Below are positions 1-9,073 of a DNA stretch of 64,000 bases, piece by piece. Numbering within the stretch: the first letter of the stretch is position 1; each line of letters opens with the position of its first letter. The position numbers and the translations under genes were made by a program. Source of the DNA: Paracoccaceae bacterium (GTDB taxonomy: Bacteria > Pseudomonadota > Alphaproteobacteria > Rhodobacterales > Rhodobacteraceae); contig JANQRE010000008.1 of the NCBI GenBank assembly GCA_028284705.1, positions 1 to 64,000 on the forward strand. Reading direction: 5' to 3'. The notes under the pieces are model-generated. The model ran no database searches and had not been told where the DNA came from. It saw only the letters and a list, made by a program, of their open reading frames with translations.

Positions 1-39
1 TCTAAACGACAGACGGAGAACCGGGATGAGATTGTCTCA

Positions 40-125
40 AACCTTCCCTCCGCCGGTCTTAACCGGTTCAGGTTCAACGGGTCAGCTTTCGCAATCTCAG
101 CCTGAAATCAGGCCCCCCGAGGTAG
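40..125 (-). promoter_or_regulatory. TPP riboswitch (THI element)
   Basis: Read on the minus strand, this stretch carries the conserved THI-element core: GGCTGAGA (CTGAGA at 100-95), then ACCCGTTGAACCTGA, an internal hairpin ACCGGTTAAGACCGG and the closing GGAGGGAA. These are the pyrimidine- and pyrophosphate-sensing regions of the thiamine pyrophosphate aptamer. A 5-bp hairpin (TGAGA-CAA-TCTCA, 39-27) follows on the same strand and may be part of the expression platform. The controlled gene must lie left of position 1, most likely a thiamine biosynthesis or transport gene. Confidence 0.88.
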
Positions 126-170
126 TGGTGAACATAGTCTGTCCCGCTCTGAGCGCAAGACCGTGTGGCG

Positions 171-659
171 CTACTGTTTTCCGCACATCTCACCGGTGAT
201 GGTGTAGCTGGCGGAGACCATCGTCTGACTGTCGCAGCGTTTACCATCATAGGTGACACCGACGACGGTCACGGTGAACGGTGTGCTCCGCCCGATCGAG
301 CAGGCTTGCTGTTCAATCCCGCGCTTCAGATCGGTCAGCCGGTAGTTTCGAACGCCAAGACCACCGCGTCCCAGACAATGGCTCGGTCGATGAGTTCCGT
401 TTCGGATTCGGTCATCCCATCGCGCACCCCAATGGCTCCAGAAGCAATCTTGGGCGTATTTCCGCGCCGCCCTCCGGCAATCATTGGCACGTGCGGAGTT
501 TCTGCAGCTGCCGCGCGCTTCGAAATGCCCAAAGGCGCGGACACTTGCACCAGAGCGGATTTCCCACCGGGCTTTGCACCCTCGGCTGGTATCCGCATGG
601 CTCGGCCATCCGGTCAGGCCAATAGCAATGATGAGGGGAACAGCAAAAATCTGTCTCAT
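171..659 (-). CDS. Cys-rich exported protein, unknown function
   Basis: A 162-residue protein with a short Sec-type signal peptide (MRQIFAVPLIIAIGLTGWPSHA, cut near residue 22) and at least eight cysteines spread over the mature part, suggesting a disulfide-bonded periplasmic protein. A good Shine-Dalgarno sequence (GGAGAG) lies just upstream of the ATG on the minus strand. I do not recognise the family. It sits upstream of the THI element on the same strand but is separated from it, so it is probably its own transcription unit. Confidence 0.6.
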   Translation of the reverse strand: MRQIFAVPLIIAIGLTGWPSHADTSRGCKARWEIRSGASVRAFGHFEARGSCRNSARANDCRRAARKYAQDCFWSHWGARWDDRIRNGTHRPSHCLGRGGLGVRNYRLTDLKRGIEQQACSIGRSTPFTVTVVGVTYDGKRCDSQTMVSASYTITGEMCGKQ

Positions 660-762
660 AACAAACTCTCCAAGTTACAAACGTACTAAAATACCCACAC
701 CTTACACCTGGCCTGTGAGTCGGACCAAATCACAAAATGAGCTGGCAATTTCGCCCCTGTTG

Positions 763-781
763 ATGTAAAAGATATTTACAT
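763..781. promoter_or_regulatory. Dyad-symmetric operator candidate
   Basis: A perfect inverted repeat, ATGTAAA-N5-TTTACAT, lies in the 158-bp divergent spacer between the exported-protein gene and the small membrane-protein gene. The form TGT-N11-ACA is typical of a dimeric regulator site, but it does not match the PpsR (TGT-N12-ACA) or FNR (TTGAT-N4-ATCAA) consensus, so the regulator is unknown. Confidence 0.45.
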
Positions 782-817
782 TCCAACATTCAGGAGAAAA
801 GAGGCGCCCTTGGGGGA

Positions 818-1000
818 TTGCAGTTCGTAATTTTATGCCTTGAGCTTGGCTTTATCTGGCTCGTCTACTTTTCATTCGGTGTCGCAACGACCTACGAAAT
901 GCCACTTTGGCTGACCGCGCTCGTGGTCATCGCCGTCGACCGCACCGTGACCTTCATAACAGCATTTGCCTCGCGCAAACGGAAACGGGTCCAACAATAG
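818..1000 (+). CDS. Small one-to-two-helix membrane protein
   Basis: A 60-residue frame starting with TTG. It holds a hydrophobic helix at residues 2-24 and another at about 31-47, ending in a basic tail RKRKRVQQ. It stops 56 bases before aroC on the same strand. The start is uncertain: the AGGAG at 792-796 is too far upstream of the TTG (21 bases) and no other start fits that spacing; an internal ATG at 899 would give 33 residues. No family recognised. Confidence 0.4.
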   Translation: MQFVILCLELGFIWLVYFSFGVATTYEMPLWLTALVVIAVDRTVTFITAFASRKRKRVQQ

Positions 1001-1056
1001 TTGGCAACCGGCACAGCGCTCCTGTATGCGATGATTTCAATCAGGAGCGCCGTGCC

Positions 1057-2151
1057 ATGTCCTTCAACAGTTTCGGTCATCTCTTCCGCGTCACCACCTG
1101 GGGTGAGAGCCACGGGCCTGCTTTGGGCGCGACCGTTGACGGCTGCCCGCCGGGTGTGAAGATCGACGAGGCGATGCTCCAGCACTGGCTGGACAAGCGC
1201 AAACCGGGTCAGAGCAAATACACCACGCAGCGGCGTGAGGCGGATGAAGTGAAGATCCTCTCCGGTGTATTCGAAGGAGAGACCACCGGCACACCGATCC
1301 AGTTGATGATCGAAAATACCGATCAACGGTCCAAGGATTACGGCGATATTGCCGAGAAATTTCGCCCCGGCCACGCCGACATCACCTATTGGCAGAAATA
1401 CGGGATCCGCGATTATCGCGGTGGTGGACGCTCCTCTGCCCGCGAAACCGCAGCGCGTGTCGCTGCCGGTGGTGTTGCCCGCGCAGCATTGGCGAGCCTG
1501 ATCCCGGACCTGAAGATCACCGGCTACATGGTGCAGATGGGCGAACACAAAACCGCTAAGCGCGATCTCGACCAGATCGAGCAAAACCCGTTCTGGGTGC
1601 CCGATGCTGCTGCGGCCGAAACCTGGGCGACCTATCTCGACGGTTTGCGCAAATCCGGCAGCTCCGTTGGTGCGATGATTGAGGTCGTGGCGTCTGGCGC
1701 ACCCGCAGGCCTCGGTGCCCCGGTTTACGCCAAGTTAGACACTGATCTGGCCGCAGCGATGATGTCGATCAACGCCGTCAAAGGCGTTGAGATCGGCGCC
1801 GGTATGGAAGCCGCGATGCTGACCGGCGAAGCCAATGCCGATGAGATCAGCATGGGGGAGAACGGCCCGGAATTCAGTTCCAACCACGCAGGCGGTATCC
1901 TCGGCGGCATCTCCACCGGCCAGGACCTTGTCGTGCGCTTTGCCGTCAAACCGACCAGCTCCATCCTGACCCCACGCAAGACGATCACCAAGTCCGGCGA
2001 AGCCACGGAAATCATCACCAAAGGCCGGCACGACCCATGCGTCGGTATCCGCGCGGTCCCTGTGGGCGAAGCGATGATGGCCTGTGTGCTGCTCGATCAT
2101 GTCCTGTTGCATCGCGGCCAGATCGGTGAAAATCGAGGCGAGATCGGCTAA
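1057..2151 (+). CDS. aroC: Chorismate synthase
   Basis: Catalyses the last common step of aromatic amino-acid synthesis, conversion of 5-enolpyruvylshikimate 3-phosphate to chorismate, using reduced FMN. The 364-residue product has the family N-terminus ([20 protein letters not shown]), the [19 protein letters not shown] phosphate/FMN-binding segment and [17 protein letters not shown] near the C-terminus, and is of normal length. ATG at 1057 is chosen because CAGGAG lies 9 bases upstream and homology begins there; the frame stays open further 5' but codes nothing conserved. Its end overlaps the convergent transporter gene by 4 bases. Confidence 0.97.
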   Translation: MSFNSFGHLFRVTTWGESHGPALGATVDGCPPGVKIDEAMLQHWLDKRKPGQSKYTTQRREADEVKILSGVFEGETTGTPIQLMIENTDQRSKDYGDIAEKFRPGHADITYWQKYGIRDYRGGGRSSARETAARVAAGGVARAALASLIPDLKITGYMVQMGEHKTAKRDLDQIEQNPFWVPDAAAAETWATYLDGLRKSGSSVGAMIEVVASGAPAGLGAPVYAKLDTDLAAAMMSINAVKGVEIGAGMEAAMLTGEANADEISMGENGPEFSSNHAGGILGGISTGQDLVVRFAVKPTSSILTPRKTITKSGEATEIITKGRHDPCVGIRAVPVGEAMMACVLLDHVLLHRGQIGENRGEIG

Positions 2152-3038
2152 GCTTTCACCTGTTTCGACAGTTGCACCGCCAGAATTCCGATTGTGATCA
2201 CAGCCACGCCAATCACGTCCCACAGCCCCAGGCTTTCGCCCAAAAGGGCCCAGGCGATCACAACACCAAAGAACGGGTTCAGGAAGTGAAAGGTCGCTGC
2301 TTTCACCGCACCGATGCGCGCGACCAGAATGAACCAGATAAACGTCGCCACGATCCCCGGCATGATCAACGTATAGGCGAAGGCCGCGCCCAAGACCGGG
2401 TTCCAGTTGATGGACATGTCCTCAAAGAGCGCGGCGAAGACCACCAGCACGGCGGCGCCGACCTGCATTTGCAGCCCCACCACCATCAACAGGTTGCCGC
2501 CGCTCGATGCGCCGCGCATGGCCAGTGTCGCGATCGCCAATGCCAAGGCGCCGATCACACACAGCGAGACACCAAATAGATCGACATCCCCGCCGATCCG
2601 CGCGCCCATGATCACCCCGACGCCTCCGAACCCGGCGATCAGACCAAAGATGCCCAGCGGCGCGACCTTGTCCCGCAATACCAGCCAGCCAATCGCGGCG
2701 ACCAACAGTGGCATCGAGGAGGCGATGATCGCCGCCAGAGAGGCTTCGACGGTCTGCATCGCCACAAAGTTTAGGCCGAGGTAAATCGCGTTCTGGCAGA
2801 CCCCGAAGATAACCACCGTTCGCCATTGCATCCGGTTCAACGACCATGTCTGCCCCATGGCCCGCGCGATCGCCATCGCGACAAGCCCCGCAATGAAGAA
2901 GCGCAGGGCCGAAACCGTCAGCGGCGGGGCTTGCGTCACAATGATCCGCGCCGAAGTGAAGGCACTCGACCAGATCAGCGCAAAGCTGAGGCCCATCAGG
3001 ATCGCTTTGATATCCATCCGCGCAGCTTTGAATGACAT
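2148..3038 (-). CDS. EamA/DMT-family transporter
   Basis: A 296-residue inner-membrane protein with about ten hydrophobic helices arranged as two EamA repeats, as in the RhaT/YdcZ drug/metabolite transporter superfamily. The N-terminal repeat contains the typical [11 protein letters not shown] segment and [13 protein letters not shown]. The substrate cannot be told from sequence; members export amino acids or other metabolites. It is convergent with aroC (4-base overlap). Two starts are possible, M1 or M8 (MDIKAILMG); the longer one is given. Confidence 0.88.
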   Translation of the reverse strand: MSFKAARMDIKAILMGLSFALIWSSAFTSARIIVTQAPPLTVSALRFFIAGLVAMAIARAMGQTWSLNRMQWRTVVIFGVCQNAIYLGLNFVAMQTVEASLAAIIASSMPLLVAAIGWLVLRDKVAPLGIFGLIAGFGGVGVIMGARIGGDVDLFGVSLCVIGALALAIATLAMRGASSGGNLLMVVGLQMQVGAAVLVVFAALFEDMSINWNPVLGAAFAYTLIMPGIVATFIWFILVARIGAVKAATFHFLNPFFGVVIAWALLGESLGLWDVIGVAVITIGILAVQLSKQVKA

Positions 3039-3043
3039 CCCGA

Positions 3044-3076
3044 CAAATGAAAAGGGCCGCTCGATAGAGCGACCCT
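3044..3076 (-). terminator. Rho-independent terminator of the HU gene
   Basis: On the minus strand a 10-bp stem (AGGGTCGCTC / GAGCGGCCCT, one C-A mismatch) with a 4-base TATC loop is followed by TTTTCATTT. It lies just after the HU stop codon and before the EamA start, so it ends the HU transcript. Confidence 0.8.
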
Positions 3077-3099
3077 CTTCGGAAACTCAGATGCGTGGC

Positions 3100-3390
3100 T
3101 TAGCCGTTCACGCTGTCCTTCAGCGCCTTGGCGATGGTCATTTTTACCACCTTGTCGGCGTCCTTGTGGATCTGCTCGCCAGTGGCCGGGTTGCGCACCA
3201 TACGTGCTGGACGCTCGCGGCAGTAAATCTTGCCAACGCCGGGCAGGGTCACCGCGCCACCACCGGACACTTCACGTGTGATGATCGCGATCAGCGATTC
3301 CAGCGCAGTCGTCGCGCTTTTCTTGTCGGTGCCGGACTCTTCAGCCAGTGCCGCGACGAGTTGGGTTTTTGTCATTGGTTTCGTAGCCAT
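3100..3390 (-). CDS. HU-family DNA-binding protein
   Basis: A 96-residue nucleoid protein of the HU/IHF family. The core runs TKTQLVAALAEESGTDKKSA to the C-terminus, with the DNA-binding arm around GVGKIYCRERPARMVRNPA; the RNPATGE signature that follows the arm is intact. HU dimers bend DNA and compact the chromosome. The start at MATKPMTK is preceded by GGGAGATCGAGCAG; the frame opens further upstream but without conserved sequence. A terminator follows at 3076-3044, so it is monocistronic. Confidence 0.93.
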   Translation of the reverse strand: MATKPMTKTQLVAALAEESGTDKKSATTALESLIAIITREVSGGGAVTLPGVGKIYCRERPARMVRNPATGEQIHKDADKVVKMTIAKALKDSVNG

Positions 3391-3522
3391 CTGCTCGATC
3401 TCCCTCGTAGGCCCCATAGTTGGGGGGTTCTGGAGCGAATCTATCTGAATATTGCGGGGTCGCACAACTCTTAGTGTGCAAAATACCCTATTTTTATGCA
3501 GTTTTCGGCTGTTTCCGTGGGG

Positions 3523-5007
3523 TTAAAGGAACGCAGTTTCCTCAAAAGAGCGCAATTTCCGCGAATGTAGACGCTCCAAAGGCATATTTCGCAGGTGCTC
3601 CATCGCCCGAATCCCGATCAAAAGATGGCGCGAGACCTGTGTTTTATAGAAATCTGACGCCATTCCGGGCAGTTTCAACTCGCCATGGAGCGGCTTGTCG
3701 GACACGCAAAGAAGCGTGCCATAGGGCACTCGAAACCGGAACCCGTTGGCGGCAATGGTGGCGCTTTCCATATCCAGCGCGATCGCTCGGCTTTGGCTCA
3801 ATCGATGCACTGGCCCCGATTGGTCCCGCAGCTCCCAGTTGCGATTGTCAATCGTCGCGACAGTGCCCGTCCGCATGATCCGCTTCAGATCGTAACCTTC
3901 GAGTTGCGTGACTTCGGCGACGCCCTGCTCCAAGGCCACCTGAATTTCCGCCAGCGCCGGCACCGGCACCCAGACCGGCAGGTCATCATCCAACACGCTG
4001 TCTTCGCGCAGATAGGCATGGGCGAGTACAAAATCGCCAAGCGACTGAGAGTTCCGCAAACCGGCACAATGCCCCACCATGATCCAGGCATGGGGGCGCA
4101 GCACAGCGATATGATCCGTCGCGGTCTTCGCATTGGACGGCCCCACCCCGATATTCACCAGCGTGATCCCCGACCCGTCAGGACGTTTCAGGTGATAGGT
4201 CGGCATTTGCGGCGTCTTCTCGGTATGCGGTATTTCCCCATCAGGGTCGGTCAGCACATGATTGCCGGTGCTGACAAAGCTTGAATATCCAAGCTCAGGC
4301 TTTGCGAGGACTTCGCGCGCATAGGCCTCAAACTCTTCCACGTAGAACTGGTAGTTGGTGAACAGCACATGGTTCTGAAAATGCTCGGCCGCGGTTGCCG
4401 TGTAATGCGCCAGCCGGGCCAGCGAATAATCGACGCGCTGGGCTGTGAAGGGCGATAAAGGCTCTGATCCGTCCTCATTGCCCTTATACGTCCCGTTCAC
4501 GATATCATCATTCGTGGTCGCCAGCACCGGCACATCAAAAACGTCGCGCAGCGTGAAATCCATCGCACCTTCTTGTGGCACGGTCAGGTCCGCTTCATTC
4601 GCCACCGCAAAATGCACCGGCATTGGCGTGCTCGACGCCCCGACCCAAACGCCCGTGCCATGGTTCTCGATCAGCAACCCCAACTGCTGTTCCAGGTAGT
4701 TCCTGAACAGATCGGGCCGCGTAATGGTAGAGGAATAGCGCCCGGGTCCAGCCACATGGCCGTAACTCAGGCGGCTGTCGACCTGCGCAAATGTCGTCGT
4801 GGTGAGGCCAATCTCAGGGTAAAACGCACGGAATCGGTTTGTCGGTGTGCCGCCAGAGAGCGTTTTGGAGAACTCATCACACAAAAACCTGGTGGCGGTC
4901 CTGTATAGCTCGCAAAGCCGGTCCACCGCCGCGACAGGGTCGCGAAACAGCTCAGGATCAGGAATATCCGGGGTCACAATCGGCAGGTTTGGATCAAGTT
5001 CGGTCAT
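3523..5007 (-). CDS. amn: AMP nucleosidase
   Basis: Hydrolyses AMP to adenine and ribose 5-phosphate. The 494-residue product has the N-terminal AMP-nucleosidase domain (about residues 15-170) and a C-terminal nucleoside-phosphorylase-like domain including VGHCAGLRNSQSLGDFVLAH and the ALDMESATIAANGFRF segment typical of purine-nucleoside-binding sites. Length is normal for the family. Its start overlaps the stop of the adenine deaminase gene by 4 bases (ATGA), so the two are translationally coupled: adenine released here feeds the deaminase. Confidence 0.95.
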   Translation of the reverse strand: MTELDPNLPIVTPDIPDPELFRDPVAAVDRLCELYRTATRFLCDEFSKTLSGGTPTNRFRAFYPEIGLTTTTFAQVDSRLSYGHVAGPGRYSSTITRPDLFRNYLEQQLGLLIENHGTGVWVGASSTPMPVHFAVANEADLTVPQEGAMDFTLRDVFDVPVLATTNDDIVNGTYKGNEDGSEPLSPFTAQRVDYSLARLAHYTATAAEHFQNHVLFTNYQFYVEEFEAYAREVLAKPELGYSSFVSTGNHVLTDPDGEIPHTEKTPQMPTYHLKRPDGSGITLVNIGVGPSNAKTATDHIAVLRPHAWIMVGHCAGLRNSQSLGDFVLAHAYLREDSVLDDDLPVWVPVPALAEIQVALEQGVAEVTQLEGYDLKRIMRTGTVATIDNRNWELRDQSGPVHRLSQSRAIALDMESATIAANGFRFRVPYGTLLCVSDKPLHGELKLPGMASDFYKTQVSRHLLIGIRAMEHLRNMPLERLHSRKLRSFEETAFL

Positions 5008-6806
5008 ATCGTCTCTTCAATCAGGTCTGTCAGCTCGAAGCGTGTCACATCGACCAGGCCCAGATCAGAGATCCGTAATTCTGGGATGACAACCAGCGCC
5101 AAGAGCGAGTGTTGCATGTAGGCGTTGTTCAAGATGCAGCCGCAGGATTGCATCGCTGCGACCATCTTCTCGGCCTTGGCGGCCACGTCCGAGGCCGGAC
5201 TGTCGGACATCAAGCCCGCGATAGGCAATTCGACCAACGCAATTTCTTCCCCGTCCTTGTAGACGGTGACACCACCGCCAACCTCGCCAAGACGATTGGC
5301 CGCAATGGCCATGTTGTCCCGATCCGTGCCGACAACGATCATGTGGTGGCTGTCATGTGCCACTGTCGAGGCCATGGCCATTTTGCCCTGATACCCAAAC
5401 CCCTCCACGAGCGCATTAACAACGTCTCCGGTGGCGCGATGCCGCTCCACCAGGGCGATCTGACAAATCGGATTCTCAGGCTCGATTAGACCCTGTTTCA
5501 CCGCAACTCGACGATTCAATGCCTTTGTGGGCGCCTGGTTCTCAACAACGCCAATGACGCGCGCTTCAACCTCAGCAGCACCGTGCGGCGCTGGAATTTC
5601 GAAATTAGACGCGGATAGGACCTTACCAAGCCTCACTGTATCCCGTGCATGTGCGGGCCAGTCGATGTGCGGACACTCTGTCGTGATCACACCGTCTTCC
5701 GCGATCCTTTGACCTTTCGCAAAGACCACCTCGATTGGCAGCTCGCTCAGGTCAGACGTCAGAATGACATCTGCCCGCCGCCCCGGAGCGATAGACCCCA
5801 GTTCCCGCTCCAAACCAAAATGCGTTGCGGTATTGATTGTTGCCATTTGCAAAGCGATCAGCGGGTCGCAACCGGAGGCAATCGCATGGCGTACGACCCG
5901 GTTCATATGCCCGTCATTCACGAGAGTTCCGGAATGGCAGTCATCAGTGCAGAGGATGAAATTCCGCGGATCAAGGCCCTTTTCGGTGACCGCCGTGATC
6001 TGCGTCTCGACATCGTACCAAGCCGAGCCCAATCGCATCATCGACCTCATGCCCTGCCGTACCCGCGCGATCGCATCGGCCTCGCAAGTACCTTCGTGGT
6101 CATCAGCCGGTCCGCCAGCTGCATAAGCGTGAAAGTTCGGCCCGAGATCGGGCGAGGCATAGTGCCCGCCCACCGTCTTGCCCGCCTTCTGTGTCTCCGC
6201 AATTTCTGCCAACATCTGTTGCGAGCCTTTTACAACACCAGGGAAATTCATCATCTCCCCGAGACCGATGATCCCGGGCCATGTCATCGCCTCAGCAACA
6301 TCTTCGGGGCCAATTTCATAGCCTGTTGTCTCCAGGCCTGGCGCGCTGGGTGCACAGCTTGGCATCTGCATAAAGATCGAAATGGGCTGAATTAGAGCCT
6401 CATCATGCATAAGGCGCACGCCTTCAAGCCCCAACACATTGGCGATTTCGTGGGGGTCAGTGAACATGGTCGTCGTGCCATGTGGGATCACCGCGGCGGC
6501 GAATTCAGCCGGGGTAAGCATGCCGCTTTCGATATGCATATGCCCGTCACAAAGCCCCGGGATCAGATAGCGCCCATCGGCTTCGATCACGTCCGTGTCC
6601 GGGCCCATAGAGTGGCTCGCATCCGGTCCGACATAGGCAAACCGCCCCTCGGCAATCGCCACCTGCCAGCCGTCCAAAATCTCGCGGGTGTGCACATTTA
6701 CGACCTTGCCGCCACGGATCACCGTATCCGCGGGCGCACGTCCAGCCGCCACCGCGACCAAGGTCGCCGCGCAATCTTCCCAGGATTTCAGTGAGAGCCG
6801 TTCCAT
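5004..6806 (-). CDS. ade: Adenine deaminase
   Basis: Converts adenine to hypoxanthine and ammonia. The roughly 600-residue amidohydrolase has the metal-binding HxH in GLCDGHMHIESGML, the TDPHEIANVLG segment, TDDCHSGTLVNDGHMN, and a C-terminal adenine-deaminase domain with HDSHHMIVVGTD. It is the first gene of an operon with amn, giving AMP to adenine to hypoxanthine. The start at 6806 (MERLSLKSW) matches where family homology begins; an in-frame ATG at 6836 would add ten residues, and neither has a strong ribosome site. The promoter must lie in the 100-bp spacer shared with the divergent aldolase gene. Confidence 0.94.
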   Translation of the reverse strand: MERLSLKSWEDCAATLVAVAAGRAPADTVIRGGKVVNVHTREILDGWQVAIAEGRFAYVGPDASHSMGPDTDVIEADGRYLIPGLCDGHMHIESGMLTPAEFAAAVIPHGTTTMFTDPHEIANVLGLEGVRLMHDEALIQPISIFMQMPSCAPSAPGLETTGYEIGPEDVAEAMTWPGIIGLGEMMNFPGVVKGSQQMLAEIAETQKAGKTVGGHYASPDLGPNFHAYAAGGPADDHEGTCEADAIARVRQGMRSMMRLGSAWYDVETQITAVTEKGLDPRNFILCTDDCHSGTLVNDGHMNRVVRHAIASGCDPLIALQMATINTATHFGLERELGSIAPGRRADVILTSDLSELPIEVVFAKGQRIAEDGVITTECPHIDWPAHARDTVRLGKVLSASNFEIPAPHGAAEVEARVIGVVENQAPTKALNRRVAVKQGLIEPENPICQIALVERHRATGDVVNALVEGFGYQGKMAMASTVAHDSHHMIVVGTDRDNMAIAANRLGEVGGGVTVYKDGEEIALVELPIAGLMSDSPASDVAAKAEKMVAAMQSCGCILNNAYMQHSLLALVVIPELRISDLGLVDVTRFELTDLIEETI

Positions 6807-6905
6807 GGACCAATTGTCATGAGTTGTAGGGACCATGCAAGTCGCAAATCAGCTAGCCTGGTCGCAATCGGCATGATTTGGTCAATGCAAACAGGGAGTC
6901 GCAGC

Positions 6906-7655
6906 ATGGACGGATCGCGCCAGAATATCGAGCATTGGGAAGAGCGCGTCGATCTCGCCGCCACGTTCCGCTGGACCGCGCGCCTGAACATGCATGAGGG
7001 CGTGGCGAACCATTTCTCGTTGTCCGTGAACGAGGATGGCACGAAGTTCCTGATGAACCCAAATCAGATGCATTTCAGCCGGATCAAGGCGTCCGACATG
7101 CTCCTGATCGACGCCAATGATCCCAAAACGCTCGAGGGACCCAACGCGCCCGATCCCACCGCCTGGGGTCTGCATGGCGGCCTGCACCGGCATTGCCCGC
7201 ACGCCCGCTGCGCAATGCATGTGCATTCGATCCATGCAACCGTTCTGGCCTGCCTGAAAGACTCTATTCTGCCCCCACTCGACCAAAACGCGGCAATGTT
7301 CTACAATCGCCAGGTTGTCGATGACGCCTATGGCGGTCTCGCATTTGAAGAGGAAGGTGAGCGCTGTGCCAAGCTCTTCGACGACCCCAAGAAGAAGGTC
7401 ATGATCATGGGCAACCATGGGATAATGGTCATCGGCGATACGGTCGCGGAAACCTTCAATCGCATGTATATCTTCGAGCGCGCAGCAGAGGTCTACATCA
7501 AGGCCCTGCAAACTGGTCGCCCTTTGCGCATTCTCCCCGACGAGATCGCCGCGAAGACCGCTAACGAGATCGAAGACTACCCCGAACAGGACATCCGCCA
7601 CCTCGCCGAACTGAAGGCCATCCTCGATGAAGAGGGATCGGATTATGCCCGCTGA
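6906..7655 (+). CDS. Class II aldolase/adducin-family protein
   Basis: A 249-residue protein of the AraD/FucA zinc-dependent aldolase fold. The metal-binding histidines are in AMHVHSIHATVLA and the later GNHGIMVIGDTVAE segment. Substrate is not evident; family members cleave or epimerise small sugar phosphates, but many roseobacter paralogues are uncharacterised. ATG at 6906 is chosen for the AGGGAG 9-14 bases upstream. It heads a same-strand run with the DUF1810 gene (11-base overlap) and two sterol-desaturase-like genes. Confidence 0.85.
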   Translation: MDGSRQNIEHWEERVDLAATFRWTARLNMHEGVANHFSLSVNEDGTKFLMNPNQMHFSRIKASDMLLIDANDPKTLEGPNAPDPTAWGLHGGLHRHCPHARCAMHVHSIHATVLACLKDSILPPLDQNAAMFYNRQVVDDAYGGLAFEEEGERCAKLFDDPKKKVMIMGNHGIMVIGDTVAETFNRMYIFERAAEVYIKALQTGRPLRILPDEIAAKTANEIEDYPEQDIRHLAELKAILDEEGSDYAR

Positions 7656-8070
7656 CCAGTTCGCGCATTTCGTGGAGTCCCAAAGCAAATCCTATGAAAC
7701 GGCCCTCCAAGAATTGCGCGCAGGAAAGAAGCAAAGCCATTGGATGTGGTTCATATTTCCTCAGCTCAAGCATCTCGGACGGTCCGAGCGGGCAAAATAC
7801 TTCGGGTTAGAAAACAAAGCCGAAGCTGCCGCATATCTCGCCCATGACCCCCTCGGGCCTCGCTTGCGCACATGTTCGGAGGCCGTCCTGCGCCACACGG
7901 ACACCCCGGCAGATGTCATATTGGGATATGTGGACGCGCTGAAACTTCGCTCTTCCGCAACGCTTTTTGCCGCGGTCGACCAGCCGAACAGCCTGTTTTC
8001 CCAGATACTCGCGGTTTTCTACCAAGGTCACGCGTGCCCCGAAACAGAAGCAATTCTCAAACAGGGATGA
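7645..8070 (+). CDS. DUF1810 protein
   Basis: A 141-residue soluble protein matching the DUF1810 family: KSQSHWMWFIFPQLKHLG-like core (here GKKQSHWMWFIFPQLKHLG), followed by AKYFGLENKAEAAAYL and the TLFAAVDQPNSLF motif. Its function is unknown. The start overlaps the end of the aldolase gene and it stops 4 bases before the first desaturase gene, so it is likely co-transcribed with both. Confidence 0.85.
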   Translation: MPADQFAHFVESQSKSYETALQELRAGKKQSHWMWFIFPQLKHLGRSERAKYFGLENKAEAAAYLAHDPLGPRLRTCSEAVLRHTDTPADVILGYVDALKLRSSATLFAAVDQPNSLFSQILAVFYQGHACPETEAILKQG

Positions 8071-8074
8071 TGCC

Positions 8075-9073
8075 ATGACAGACACCGATTTTGCCCAAGA
8101 CCCCGAAGCGGCGCGCTGGAATTATCACCCCGATGGGCCCGTCGCGCTGAATCCGCTCTTCACCTGGCCGATTGATCTGCGTGCCGTCATCGACTGGTAT
8201 CGCGGCGCGTGGCTGCAATTTACAGCGCTTTCGATCTGTTTCCTGCTCGCCATCGCCGTTTGGGCTGTCATCATTCCGCCGCTCGCTGCTATGCAAAGCT
8301 TCGCACCGGGTTGGATGTTCCAGGTTTGGCTCGCCAATCTCGTTCCGCAGGTCCTGACCGCCGGGACACTGCATTGGTGGCTCTACATGCGCAAAGGGCA
8401 GGGGCTGAAGAAGAAGTTCGAGAAGCGCGATCTCAACCGCTCCAACGGCAATTTTACCTTCAACAATCAGGTGCTGGACAACATCTTCTGGACCCTTGGC
8501 TCTGCCATCACCGTCGCCACCGTCTATCAATGGGTGATCTTCTGGTGCATGGCCAACGGTTACGTTCCAACCGTCACCTTCGCCGAGAACCCCGTCTGGT
8601 GCGTGATCTGGCTAGCGCTGATCCCCATGTGGTCCGGATTTCACTACTACTGGGCACACCGGCTCGAACATCACCCGAGGCTTTACCCCAGTTTCCACGC
8701 CGTGCATCACCGCAACGTTAATATCGGGCCTTGGACGGGGATATCCAATCACTGGCTCGAAAACCTACTCTATTTCAGCACATATTGGATACATTTCATC
8801 ATCCCCAGCCACCCGCTGCACCTCACATTCCATGCGATGTTCCAGCAGGTGACCCCGGTGTTCAGCCACTCCGGGTTCGAGCGGGTGATCGTGAACGAAA
8901 AAGACGCGACCCGCGCTGGAGACTTCTTCCATCAACTCCATCACCGCTATTTCGAGTGTAATTACGGGACGTCAGAAATCCCCTTCGATCGCTGGTTCGG
9001 CACCTTCCACGATGGATCCGCCGCCGCCACTACCCGGACGCGCGCTCACAAAAAGCAAATGTACACAAAGTGA
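8075..9073 (+). CDS. Sterol desaturase/fatty-acid hydroxylase (copy 1)
   Basis: A 332-residue integral membrane protein of the di-iron fatty-acid hydroxylase superfamily. The His clusters that bind the two irons are present: HRLEHH, FHAVHH and HQLHHRYFECNYG, among four or more hydrophobic helices. Such enzymes hydroxylate or desaturate membrane lipids, sterols or carotenoids; the substrate is unknown here. The neighbouring gene is a clear paralogue (shared QLLDN/QVLDN, WxMANGY and LHHRYFECNYG-type blocks), indicating tandem duplication. Start chosen at the ATG 4 bases after the DUF1810 stop. Confidence 0.88.
   Translation: MTDTDFAQDPEAARWNYHPDGPVALNPLFTWPIDLRAVIDWYRGAWLQFTALSICFLLAIAVWAVIIPPLAAMQSFAPGWMFQVWLANLVPQVLTAGTLHWWLYMRKGQGLKKKFEKRDLNRSNGNFTFNNQVLDNIFWTLGSAITVATVYQWVIFWCMANGYVPTVTFAENPVWCVIWLALIPMWSGFHYYWAHRLEHHPRLYPSFHAVHHRNVNIGPWTGISNHWLENLLYFSTYWIHFIIPSHPLHLTFHAMFQQVTPVFSHSGFERVIVNEKDATRAGDFFHQLHHRYFECNYGTSEIPFDRWFGTFHDGSAAATTRTRAHKKQMYTK

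Noticed and set aside
763-781. Reading the dyad as a PpsR/CrtJ site
   Set aside because: The spacing is TGT-N11-ACA, not N12, and no photosynthesis gene is nearby.
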